Shown here one piece after another: positions 41,142-50,285 of a stretch of 64,000 nt of DNA. The stretch is from contig CP089456.1 in the NCBI GenBank assembly GCA_026636295.1, positions 434,001 to 498,000 on the forward strand, read 5' to 3'. The notes under the pieces are model-generated. The model worked only from the letters and a program-made list of their open reading frames with translations, searched no databases and was not told the DNA's origin. Every line of letters begins with the position of its first letter. Position 1 is the stretch's first letter. The position numbers and the translations under genes were made by a program. The DNA is from Medakamo hakoo (Eukaryota > Chlorophyta > Trebouxiophyceae > Coccomyxaceae).

Positions 41142-41346
41142 ATGGATGGGATGGGATGAAAGGCGCTCGGCAGCCATCACAATTTTTGCTCTTTTTTTGT
41201 GCGTCGTGTGTCGTGTTTGCCTTTTTGTCGCCCGCTAAGAGGGCGTGCGTTCGTGAGTGTGTGTGTGTGTGTGCATTAGGGCGTCTTCCGTGTCCGCGTG
41301 TTAGAACCCAACAAGTTTTTTCTTTCATCAACAACACACTCTCTCC

Positions 41347-41997
41347 TCACTTCAACGCCGCCGCTAAACCAGGCGCGCCCGCCGGGCCCGCCATCAGCGC
41401 CTGCGCACTGATCATGGACCCGTCGGGGAAAGAACAGACCGTCAGGCTGGGCTGGCCCAGGGCGCAGCCGGGCAAGGAGCAGGCGTATTGCACGGGGGAC
41501 GCGCCGAGCGTGCCGCAAATGTTTTGGAGCGTCGCGCCCAGCAGCCCGCCCTTGAGGAAGGCGGCGACGGCGGCTTGTGGGGCCGGCAACCCCACCGTCC
41601 CCGCCGCGGGTGGCTGGGACTTGAACAAAGTCCACTCTTCCACGGCGGAGTCGGGCCCGCCAAAGGTGCAGAAGCCGGTCACGCCGCCGTCGGGGCCGGT
41701 GAGCATCTGGTTGGCGCCCGCCTTCGAGGCGCAGTAGCCCGACGCGGGGTTGATCATGGCCGCGGCAGGGCACAGGGCTGTGGGTGCGTGGTCGGGGTGA
41801 GAGACGCGCGAGAGGAGGAGGGTGGGTGGGGTGGGGTGGGGGGGGGGCAGCTGCCCGGGAAGGAGGCCCACGCGCAGAGCTGGCTTCCTCTCTGCCGGAC
41901 GCCGCCGCCAGCGAGAGGCCGCCGCGGGCGCCCCAGCACACCGGGCTCAGCGTCACACACCTGCGATGGCCAGGACGATGAACAGGGCGGCCTTCAT
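41347..41997 (-). CDS. Secreted DUF333-like small protein
   Basis: Two exons, 41997-41961 and 41777-41347, phase 1, 155 aa. A signal peptide (MKAALFIVLAIAALCPAAA) precedes INPASGYCASKAGANQ, then GGVTGFCTFGGPDSAVEEWT. The core N-P-A-S-x-Y-C ... G-x-C-x-F-x-D/S-x-x-x-E-E-W is the DUF333 signature of bacterial secreted and periplasmic proteins. A second half with about four further cysteines (QNICGTLG, YACSLPGCA, LTVCSF) is unlike the usual 50-60-residue bacterial domain. Function unknown. The presence in an alga may reflect old transfer or wider distribution than I know. Confidence 0.65.
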
Positions 41998-42208
41998 GGT
42001 GCGCGCGGCGCGGGGCCGGAACGGATGAAGAAAGAAAAGGGCGAGTGAATGTGTGTCTGTCTGGCGACGAGCAAGAGGGCGCGGCGAGAGGCCTGCTCCA
42101 TCTCTCACTCCACCAACACACACACGGGCGACCGGCACGCCGTCACCGCCCACAAATCCACCTCAGCTCTCTTTCCACGGGAAGCGAGGCATCCACCCAT
42201 CTATTAGC

Positions 42209-43749
42209 ATGGCGGCCCTGACCTCTGGCCGCGCCCTGGCGCCTTCATCCCTGCGGCCGTCTGTGTCTGGCCGCCCTGCAATTGCGCCGCAGCCGCAGGT
42301 GCGAAAGAGAGAACGAGACGGGGGGCTGCATGGCAGGGGTGGGACGTGTGCGTGCGGCCCCGCGCGGCCAGCTGTCCGATGCCTGAGGGCGCCGCACACC
42401 CGCCCGGAGAGGCGGGAAGGTGGCGCGCGCCCGCGTCCGCGAGCTCCGTGCTCCACGCGGCGACGCAGCCCAACACGAAAAGAAAGAGCCGTGGTGGCGC
42501 GACGGCAGACAAGCGTGTGCCGTGTTCGCGGCGCACGCGCGTGTTGGGCCGCCCACCTCGCTCTGTGGTAGTAGCAGAGTCTCACGACATCGTCGGCACG
42601 CGGAAAGCGGCACCGCACCCCCACCCTCACCCTTGCCTCCCCTCCGAAAAAACAAACGACACCCAGCCCCGCCTCGTCGCCGCGCAAGCCGCCGACGGCC
42701 TGGCCCCACCACCGGCCGCGCCCGCGCCGCCGTCCCGGCCGTCTGGCGGCCCGCCCTCTCGCGAGGGCGGCGGCGGCGGCGGTGGCCGTGGCGGCGGCTA
42801 CTACGGCGGCCGTGGCGGCGGTGGCCGCGGGAACGGCCAGCCCCGCCAGTTCACGGGGCGGGGCGAGGGCGGCGGCCGCGGCGGCGGCGGCGGCCGCGGC
42901 TGGTCCGGCGGCGGTCGCGGCGGCGACGGCGGCGGCGGCGGCGGCGGCCGCGGCGGTGGCTACGCCGGCCGTGGCCAGCAGTCGTCCTTCGGCGGCCGGG
43001 GCGGCGGCGGGTACGCGCCTCGTGGCCCGGACGGCGGCGGGCCGTCGACGACCGGCCGCCCCGGGCCCGGCGGCGGGTCCGCACCACCCGCAGCCGCCGC
43101 TTCCTCCCCGCCCGCCGCCGCCTCCACCTCCTCCGGCGACTTCCGGCCGTACGGCGGCGGCGGTGGCGGCGGCCGCGGCCGCGGCGGACGGGACCGCGGC
43201 CCGCCGACGCCGCCGGATGACGGGCTCATCAAAAACGAGGCGATCGAAGCGTCGGAAGTCCGCCTCCTGGGCACGGACAAGGCCATGCTGGGCGTGATGC
43301 GCCTGGGCGACGCCCTCGCCCTGGCGGAGGAAGCGGGCGTGGACGTCGTCCTGATCTCGCCCGACGCGGACCCACCCGTTGCCCGCCTGGTGTCCGCGTC
43401 GAAATTCCGGTTTGAGCAGGCCAAGGCGGCTAAGGACGCGTCGCGCAAGCAGCGGGAAGCCCGCCAGGAGTTGAAGGAGCTGAAGCTGCGCCTGAACACG
43501 GACGTCCACGACTACCAGGTCCGGTTGCGGGCCGCGCAGAAGTTCATCGCCAAGGGCGACCGGGTCAAGCTGTCCGTGGCGCTGCGGGGGCGCGAGATGG
43601 AGTACGCGTCCACCTGCCGCGAACTCTTCGACAAGTTTGTCGTGGACCTGGGCGGCGGGGACGCGGTCGCCGTCATTTCGCCGCCATCCATGGCGGGTCG
43701 CCAAATGAGCGTCATCCTGGGCCCGAACAAGGACAAGCTGGCGAAATGA
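42209..43749 (+). CDS. Plastid translation initiation factor IF-3 with RGG-rich extension
   Basis: Two exons, 42209-42298 (30 codons, transit peptide MAALTSGRALAPSSLRPSVS) and 42667-43749, phase 0, 390 aa. The C-terminal 190 residues are IF-3: LIKNEAIEASEVRLLG, then GVDVVLISPDADPPVARLVS, then the second domain YQVRLRAAQKFIAKGDRVKL. IF-3 keeps ribosomal subunits apart and proofreads initiation in the plastid. Between transit peptide and IF-3 lies about 170 residues of glycine/arginine, with many RGG and GRGG units, ending RGRGGRDRGPPTPPDDGL. A nucleic-acid-binding RGG region is not typical of plastid IF-3. Confidence 0.85.
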
Positions 43750-44005
43750 AACGTGGGTCGAGATGGAGCGGGCCGAGATTGAGCGGGTCGAGAGAGGGTG
43801 AGACACGATGAGGAGGGGAGCGGGAGAGTGTGCGCGGGGTCCATCCAAAAGAAAAGTGGCGTGTCTTGTTTTGAGAGAGCAGCAGCCCATTCATGCGAGC
43901 GTTGACTGAGGGGGGGAGGGACGGGTTGCATCGGAACTTGTAGCCGAGAGCGCGAAGAGAACAACGTGGATGGATGGGCGGGTCACAGAGCGCCGATGGG
44001 GAGCA

Positions 44006-44746
44006 ATGAGCGGCGCGGACACTCCACCGCCGCCGCCAGCGGCCCGGCCGCCGCCGCTCCCATCTTTTACCTCACCTGACCGTGTTGTGGTCATTGGGTA
44101 CAGGCCGCCCTTACCTCCCGTGCGCGTGCCTGTGCGACGCGAGGATGGCAGCTGGGACTTGGTGCGTTTGGGGCTCTGTTTTTTCTCAACCTGCGGAACG
44201 CTGAGGGGTGCCCTTCCAGGCCGGAACGCGAGCGCTTCATCCTTCCTCCCTCAGCGCCGCCCACTCCCGCACCCTAACACACGACTAGGCCTTCCGCTCC
44301 GCCTCCGACAAAGCCGCCGCTCTGACAGGCTGCGCCACGACCGTCGAAGCCAACTGCCTGTCCGGCGCGCGGTTGGGCTGCGCCGTCGCGGCCCAGGCTA
44401 CGTGCGCCACCCACCGCCGCGGGTTTTGGCGGCTGGTGGCAGAGCGGATCACGGGCAAAGGCCCCAGTTTTGCCCAGGAAACGGTGGACTGTGAGGCGGA
44501 ACAGGCAGCGGTGAGGGGGCGGTCGTGTTTTTTTTCCTCTCTCCATCCATCCCTCCATAAAAAAAAAACTCACGCCCTCCTCTCCTCCGCCCACAAGCAC
44601 AGATTTACATGAAGGACGCGGCGGCTCGCTGCGCCGAGCACGCGGCCGGCTTCTGTGCGAGCGCGGTTGGGTCCACGCCCGTGGCGGGGAAAGGGACGGC
44701 GGCCAAGCAGTTTAGGAGCGGGCGGGACGGGGGGTTGCTCTGGTAA
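44006..44746 (+). CDS. Protein with cysteines at eight-residue spacing
   Basis: Three exons, 44006-44161, 44289-44510 and 44603-44746, all phase 0, 173 aa; an upstream ATG at 43970 would add 12 residues. A proline-rich first exon precedes a helical Cys-rich region. Cysteines fall at positions spaced 8, 8, 8 (CATTVEANC, CLSGARLGC, CAVAAQATC), then after 29 residues another set spaced 16 and 8 (CAEHAAGFC). All seven are in exons 2 and 3. No signal or transit peptide is clear. I do not recognise the family; the regular spacing suggests helices lined with cysteines, for metal binding or disulfides. Confidence 0.6.
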
Positions 44747-44771
44747 AGAGACATGCATGTGGAGACGACTG

Positions 44772-44776
44772 TTACA
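44772..44776 (-). terminator. TGTAA poly(A) signal, FKBP gene
   Basis: TTACA on the plus strand, 22 nt past the FKBP stop; lies within the 51-bp gap to the convergent Cys protein gene. Confidence 0.5.
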
Positions 44777-44797
44777 ACTCTAAGGGCCCGGCCCGCC

Positions 44798-45646
44798 TCA
44801 TGACGGCGGCACGGACACGCGCACCAGCTCGATGGAGTAGACAAGGTCGGTGTTGGGCGGGACCTCCCCGCCCTTGCCCGGCGCGTGGCGTGTCGGCCGC
44901 ACGACCGCGCCCTCCGCCCCGAACCCGGCCGGGGACGGGACGAGGGCGACCCGCTTGCCCCCCGCCCTCATGCCGAGCATCGCGGCCTCCGCGCCCGGGC
45001 AGAGCCCGCCTGTCAGGGGGCGGGCGCCGACCAGCAGGACGAGGGGCTTGCCCGTCTCGCGCGTGGTGAACAGCGGCGGCCCCGCGGCGGCAGCGGCGGC
45101 AGCGGCAGCGACGGGCGAGGCCGGCGGGCCGGGGCCGCCACCCGCCACCGCCCACGCCTCGAGGTCGACGACCGCCAACAGCCCGGGGCGCGGGCGCTCC
45201 CCGCCGCCCAGGCGCACGTCTTGTGCGACGACACCGCCCCCCAGGTCCACGGGCGGCGTGCCGCCCGCCACGTCCTTGGTCCCGGCCCGTTCGGCCGCGC
45301 CCTCACGCCGCGTCTTCACCTGTTCGCCGACCACGCCCGCGCTGAGCACGCCCAGCCAGGCCAGGCCGCCGGCCAGGCCGAACCGGCGGGTGAGGGCGGA
45401 CGCGATGGGGTCTGTCGAGTCGGCCGTGCGCTTGCGTGGGGAGGCCGCCCGGGCCCGGGCGGCGGCGGCGGCGGCTTGGGCGGCGGTGGTCGTCGTCGTG
45501 GTCGTGGTGGGCGCGTCGGCCGCGTCGGCCGCGTCGGCGGGAGGGGCCGGGCGGTCTGGTGGCTCTGCGGCCGCACGGGTGGCGCCACGGGCTGGCACCT
45601 GGGCAGCCAAGCTCCGGTGGGACGACACGAGAGGGCGGGCAAGCAT
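44798..45646 (-). CDS. FKBP-type peptidyl-prolyl isomerase, probably thylakoid lumen
   Basis: Single exon, 282 aa. An Ala/Arg/Thr-rich N-terminus, then a hydrophobic stretch (GLAGGLAWLGVLSAGVVG, about 90-107), suggests a two-part plastid/thylakoid targeting signal. The FKBP fold is seen in LLAVVDLEAWAVA, PLVLLVGA, CPGAEAAMLGMRAGGKRVAL, PPNTDLVYSIELVRV. The G-M-R/K-x-G-G-K-R run and C-terminal beta strand are the most diagnostic. Several canonical active-site aromatics are absent, as in many lumenal FKBPs, so isomerase activity is uncertain. Exact orthology (FKBP16/17/18/19 groups) is unresolved. It shares a 151-bp divergent promoter with PsbO. Confidence 0.75.
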   Translation of the reverse strand: MLARPLVSSHRSLAAQVPARGATRAAAEPPDRPAPPADAADAADAPTTTTTTTTAAQAAAAAARARAASPRKRTADSTDPIASALTRRFGLAGGLAWLGVLSAGVVGEQVKTRREGAAERAGTKDVAGGTPPVDLGGGVVAQDVRLGGGERPRPGLLAVVDLEAWAVAGGGPGPPASPVAAAAAAAAAGPPLFTTRETGKPLVLLVGARPLTGGLCPGAEAAMLGMRAGGKRVALVPSPAGFGAEGAVVRPTRHAPGKGGEVPPNTDLVYSIELVRVSVPPS

Positions 45647-45797
45647 GGCGATGAGGCGCAGGCGACCAATCGTCCACCCCCCTGTTGCCTGGAGGAAAAA
45701 AGTTTGGCTGTGGGGCGAGCGCCGTGTGCTCGCCCTTCACACTCGCTTCTCGCCAACTTTTCGTCCCAACACTCCGCCGACACCCACAACCTCGACC

Positions 45798-47430
45798 ATG
45801 CAGGCCATCTCCAACAAGACTGCGGCCCGCCGGTGCGTGCCTTGGCAAGGGCGCCGCGTGGGACGAGGGCCGGCTGCGGGCCCGCGTTCCTCTCCGCCGA
45901 TTCGCCGCGCGCCGCGGCAAAGGGTGACCCCACCCTCCACCCTCTACCTCCCCTGCCCTTGCGTCTCTCACGATCCCTCCGCGCACGCCCTCCGCGCCCT
46001 CCCTCCTCCTTCAACAGCAACGTCTCCTGCCGTGCCATCCCGGCCGTCGCCGACGTCGCCAAGGCCGTCGGCAAGACCGTCGCCACGGTCGCCGCCGCGG
46101 CCGTCCTGGCGGTGAGTTTGGCCTGACAGCACTTGTTTTCTCCTCGCGCACGGCCTCCGCGCCCACGCATTCCGCTTTCTGCTCAGCCGGGAGGGTGCCC
46201 ACCATTTTTAAGCACCGGCCTGGGGCCGGCACACCCTTCCCACACCCCGATTTCCCGACTCTAACCGCTCCCAATTCGAAACACTTTGCACAGGCTGCGC
46301 CCGCGGGCGCCGTCACCTACGACGAGCTCCAGGGCCTGACCTACCTGCAGGTCAAGGGCTCCGGCATTGCCAACACCTGCCCTGTGGTGAGTCGAATGCG
46401 CTGGCAGAGCGGGAAGGCGGTGGCGTGCAACCGCGGCGGCCGCGACGGCGGATCTTGCACGCATCGCTGCGCGCCGGTCGCTGTCTCGCGCCGCTCGGCG
46501 CGCCTGCGGCGGCCCCGACCGCGTCCCCGCCGCACCTCACTCACCGTCTGCCCTCACTCCCAACCCTGACAGATCGAGGAGGGCACGTCCGACCTGAAGG
46601 CCCTGAAGGCCGGCTCCTACAAGTTCCAGAAGTTCTGGTGAGTGGGACGCGACTGTTTTCTTCCCGCGCGGCCGCGCGCTCTTATCCTCTTCGCCCAGCC
46701 CCGCCCGGCCAGGCCCAACCCCCTGGCCGGCGACCCCTGCCCTCCCCATCACGCCCCCCCCCGGGCCCCGCGCGCCCTCTCTCACGCCCCTCCCCCCACG
46801 TCCGCCCCCTGCCCTCCCCCCACACCGCACCCGCCCCCCCACAGCATGGAGCCGACCTCCATCACCGTCAAGGAGGAGTCCGCCTTCAAGGCGGGCGAGG
46901 CCGAGTTCGTCAAGACCAAGCTGATGACGCGGCTGACGTACACGCTGGACGAGATGTCGGGGACGATCAAGGTCGACGGCTCCGGCGGCGTGGAGTTCAA
47001 GGAGGAGGACGGCATCGACTACGCGCCCGTCACGGTCCAGCTGCCGGGCGGCGAGCGCGTCCCCTTCCTGTTCACCGTCAAGGAGCTGGCGGCCAAGGGT
47101 TCGCTGTCCGCGTTTGGCGGCGACTTCACCGTCCCGTCGTACCGCGGCTCCTCCTTCCTGGACCCCAAGGGCCGGGGCGGCTCCACGGGCTACGACAACG
47201 CCGTCGCCCTGCCCGCCCGCTCCGACTCCGAGGAGCTGGCCAAGGAGAACAACAAGTCGACCGTCGCGCTCAAGGGCCAGGCCGTCTTCTCCGTCGCCAA
47301 GGTCGACCCGGCGACGGGCGAGATCGCGGGCGTCTTCGAGTCCGTCCAGCCGTCCGACACGGACCTGGGGTCCAAGGCGCCCAAGGACGTCAAGATCACC
47401 GGCCTGTGGTACGCCCAGCTGACGCAGTGA
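45798..47430 (+). CDS. PSBO: Photosystem II oxygen-evolving enhancer protein 1 (PsbO)
   Basis: Five exons, 45798-45832, 46018-46111, 46294-46386, 46573-46637 and 46845-47430; all phases close to 290 aa, the length of Chlamydomonas PsbO. Exons 1-3 encode a stromal transit peptide and a hydrophobic thylakoid signal ([19 protein letters not shown]) with AxA cleavage near residue 50. The mature protein begins [18 protein letters not shown]; the two cysteines of the conserved disulfide are in NTCPV and KFC. PsbO stabilises the Mn4CaO5 cluster from the lumen. Four introns crowd the first third; the last exon is uninterrupted. TGTAA is at 47812. Confidence 0.97.
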
Positions 47431-47900
47431 GTGGCGTGCGTGCGCGCGGCTTTTGCGTGCGTGGCCCGTGCGTGATGTGAAGAGCGGAGAGGTGGTGTGG
47501 TGGTGTGGCGTGTGCGGTTGCGTGGCAGGGGCGGGTCGCTGAGTTCGTCTCTCGCTGAGTTCGTCTGAGTTCGTCGGTTACGACGCGCCGCCCTGCGCGT
47601 GTCTCCTGGCACGCACGCGCCCGTGGCGTCCTCCGTCCCTGCCTTTCGTTCTTCGTGCGTGTGCGGGAGTGGTGAGTGGGAACCCCGACCAAAAAACGGG
47701 GATGGTGTTTTTTTTTTTCCTTTTTCGAGAGAGAGACGAGACAAAAAAAAGGACGGTGGGGTCCGCCGCCGCGAGCGCGACTGCCGTGGGGGACTCGAGA
47801 GAAGCTTTGTTTGTAACTAACAAGCACCCCCCGGACGCGCGCGTTCGGGAGGGCGGGCTGCCCGTTCTTAAAAAAATGAAACTCTGTGTCACGCCCTGTC
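47431..47900. other. Convergent intergenic region PSBO / RFWD3-like
   Basis: 470 bp of 3' UTR. Contains a short repeat of TGAGTTCGTC (three units in 47538-47576), a T-run (47707-47718), an A-run, and the PSBO poly(A) signal. No gene supported. Confidence 0.6.
47812..47816 (+). terminator. TGTAA poly(A) signal, PSBO
   Basis: TGTAA about 380 nt after the PSBO stop, giving a long 3' UTR. Confidence 0.55.
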
Positions 47901-49448
47901 TCACGGCCGTGTGGTTGTCGTCAGGCCGCTGCCGCCACCGCCGCACCCACCACCCGGCCCGCGGACGTACATGCTGACATGCACACCGCTCGGCTTCCTC
48001 ACCAGCAGAGCCGCCGCGCCGTCGCCGTCCCGGTCGGCCGACAGGACGGACAGCCCGGGCGGCAGCGGCGGGAGCGACGCAAGGATGGCGTGCGGGCCGG
48101 CGGCCGCCGCCCTCTCCACCGCTTCCGCTTCCGCGCGGGAGGCCGGTCGCCCCGCGCCCAGCGGCGGCGGGCGGATGACGTCAAAGACCGTGGGCGCGGC
48201 GCCGGGCGGGCCGCTCGTGACAAGCGCGGCCGGCCCCGCCCAGCCGAGCCTGGTCGCGCCACCGCCACTCAGTGGCCAGGCCGCGATGGTCGAGCCGGAC
48301 CGCAGGTCGATGACGGCGACGGCAGCAGTGCGTGGGTGTGGGAGCGCGGCTGCCGGCCCGCCGCCGCCGCTGCCAGCCGCGGGCCAGCCCAGCAGGACGG
48401 CCGCACGTGGGGTGGGCGGCAGCGGTGGTGGTGGGTGCTGGACACACCCGCGCGCGTCCGCGTACTCGGGGCCACGCACCTGCCGGGTGTTCAGCGCCAC
48501 GGACCACACGGCCGGCGCACACCCGGGCGCAAAGCCGGGCGCGCGGACGGCCACGACAGCGGGCGGGCTCGCGGGGGAGAGCAGGGAGTGCACACGCAGA
48601 GTGCAACCGCCGCCGCCGCCGCCGCTGCAGCCGAGGACGACGTAGCCGGCCGCAGCGCACACGGCCAGCGCCGTTGCTCCAGGAGCGGGTGGGGATGCCG
48701 CCAGGGCCAAGCGGGGTGGGGCGGCCGGTCGAGGAGGAGGCGGCACGGCGGGCGGCGCCACCCCACCAGGAGCGACGCCCGCAGGAGGGCGCTCATTTTC
48801 GTCGCCGCCGCCCTCTCCGCCCTCCTCCTCATCTGGCACGCCCCGGCCCCACAGCGCCAGCAGGCGGGCATTGCGACGCGCCAGGCGCCGGATTTCGGCT
48901 TTCGCAGCCGCCAACTCGACGCGAGTCGAGGCGAGCGCGGCTTCGGCAGCCTGGCGGGCGGCCGTCTCCACCGCGAGCGGGTCCCCTTCTCCGGCGTCAC
49001 CGGGCGCGGCGCTGGGCCCGCCAGCTCCCGCCAACGCACTCACATTGAAGAGGACGAGGATGTCGGACGGCTTCGCGGCCGCCGAGCACAGCGGGCAACG
49101 GCGGGTCGCCCGCACGGCAGCCCGCACGCACGAGTGGCCGAATAGGTGGCCGCACGCCTTCAGGGCGACGGCGCGGTGCGGGCCCGCGCCGGACCAGGGA
49201 TCCAGGCAGATGGGGCAGCCGTCGTGGTGGCGGGGCTGGGCGGGTGGGCTGGCCACCGTGGCGGCTGGGCTGGGCCGGGGTGGTGGAGGTTGGTGCGAAC
49301 GCGCGCCGCCGACAGACAGCTTTGCCTGCTTTTGCGGGCGGGCGGGCGGCGCGGGAGCGCTCTGCCGACGCGGCGCCCCTGTCTGACGGGGTGCCAGGGG
49401 AGGCCTCGTGCCCGGGGGTGGCGCAAAGTCGTCTTCGTCGGCCTCCAT
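47901..49448 (-). CDS. RFWD3-like RING E3 ubiquitin ligase
   Basis: Single exon, 515 aa. The RING-H2 is C78-x2-C81 ... C99-x-H101-x2-H104-x2-C107 ... C118-x2-C121, with CPICLDPWSGAGPHRAV and ACGHLFGHSC and CPLC, followed by KPSDILVLFNV. This order and the D-I-x-V/L-L after the RING are typical of RFWD3 (human 774 aa), which acts on RPA and RAD51 at stalled replication forks. A coiled coil follows (AARQAAEAALASTRVELAAA to residue about 195). The C-terminal 250 residues show weak WD-like repeats with Pro-rich loops, shorter than in RFWD3. One stretch around 48390-48480 could be an in-frame intron. Confidence 0.7.
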   Translation of the reverse strand: MEADEDDFAPPPGTRPPLAPRQTGAPRRQSAPAPPARPQKQAKLSVGGARSHQPPPPRPSPAATVASPPAQPRHHDGCPICLDPWSGAGPHRAVALKACGHLFGHSCVRAAVRATRRCPLCSAAAKPSDILVLFNVSALAGAGGPSAAPGDAGEGDPLAVETAARQAAEAALASTRVELAAAKAEIRRLARRNARLLALWGRGVPDEEEGGEGGGDENERPPAGVAPGGVAPPAVPPPPRPAAPPRLALAASPPAPGATALAVCAAAGYVVLGCSGGGGGGCTLRVHSLLSPASPPAVVAVRAPGFAPGCAPAVWSVALNTRQVRGPEYADARGCVQHPPPPLPPTPRAAVLLGWPAAGSGGGGPAAALPHPRTAAVAVIDLRSGSTIAAWPLSGGGATRLGWAGPAALVTSGPPGAAPTVFDVIRPPPLGAGRPASRAEAEAVERAAAAGPHAILASLPPLPPGLSVLSADRDGDGAAALLVRKPSGVHVSMYVRGPGGGCGGGGSGLTTTTRP

Positions 49449-49602
49449 TGGCGCCGCAATCGCAGCGAAAACGAAGAAGTGAGGAGCCCTGCGAGCGTTT
49501 TGTTTTCCCGCAGGCACTCCGTTGAAAGAAAAACAGCGAAGCAGAGTTTTCGCCCCCCCTTCTGAACACCCGCCCACAGAAAACCCACCACACTCTACCA
49601 AC

Positions 49603-50213
49603 ATGGCTGACATGGTCTCCGAGCTGCGCACCTTTGCCAAGGACTCTGTCCGCCTGGTGAAACGGTGCAACAAGCCGGACGCAAAAGGTGCGTTTGTGCG
49701 GGAGATCGACGAAGAGAGCGCGCCATTCGTTTTTGGGGGGGGGCCTCGAGGACGGCTGCCAGCCTCTCCTGGCCATGCACGCCACCCCCAGGTGACGGCA
49801 CGGATGTCAGTCTGCCAAGGATGGGCGTCACCCGTCCTGTGTAGCCGAGGCACTCTCAAACCGCCCGCCTTTCTCTGGCCCCGCACGGCCCACGCCCGTT
49901 TCAAGCGTTCCTCAACCATCTCCCTCCCGCCCCCCTTCCCCTCCGCCCCGTCCGCCAGAGTACAACAAGATCGTGACCAAGACAGCCCTGGGCTTTGTCG
50001 TCATGGGCACCATCGGCTTTTTCGTCAAGCTCATCTTCATCGTGCGTGTCTAGGTTTTTTGGGCGCGGCCTCTCCTCCCCCTGCCATCCATCCACCGCAC
50101 CCACCCCCCACATCCACCCCCGCTCACACTCCTCCCACCCACCCACCCCCTCCCCACGCACGCACCAACAGCCCATCAACCAAATCATCGTGGGCGGCTC
50201 CTTCAAGGAGTGA
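49603..50213 (+). CDS. SEC61G: Sec61 translocon gamma subunit
   Basis: Three exons, 49603-49687, 49959-50041 and 50172-50213, phases 1 and 0, 69 aa, the usual size. SVRLVKRCNKPDAKEYNKI leads into the membrane helix TALGFVVMGTIGFFVKLIFI, then PINQIIVGGSFKE. This is the SecE-like tail-anchored clamp of the ER protein-conducting channel. Introns are larger than the exons. TGTAA is at 50233, and ALG12 converges 72 bp away. Confidence 0.96.
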
Positions 50214-50232
50214 GAAGAACGCAGGTGTGGGT

Positions 50233-50237
50233 TGTAA
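50233..50237 (+). terminator. TGTAA poly(A) signal, SEC61G
   Basis: TGTAA 20 nt after the SEC61G stop. Confidence 0.6.
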
Positions 50238-50285
50238 AAAAGAGGCAGGCTTCCTTCCGGTTTTCACACACGCCACACCCCCGCC

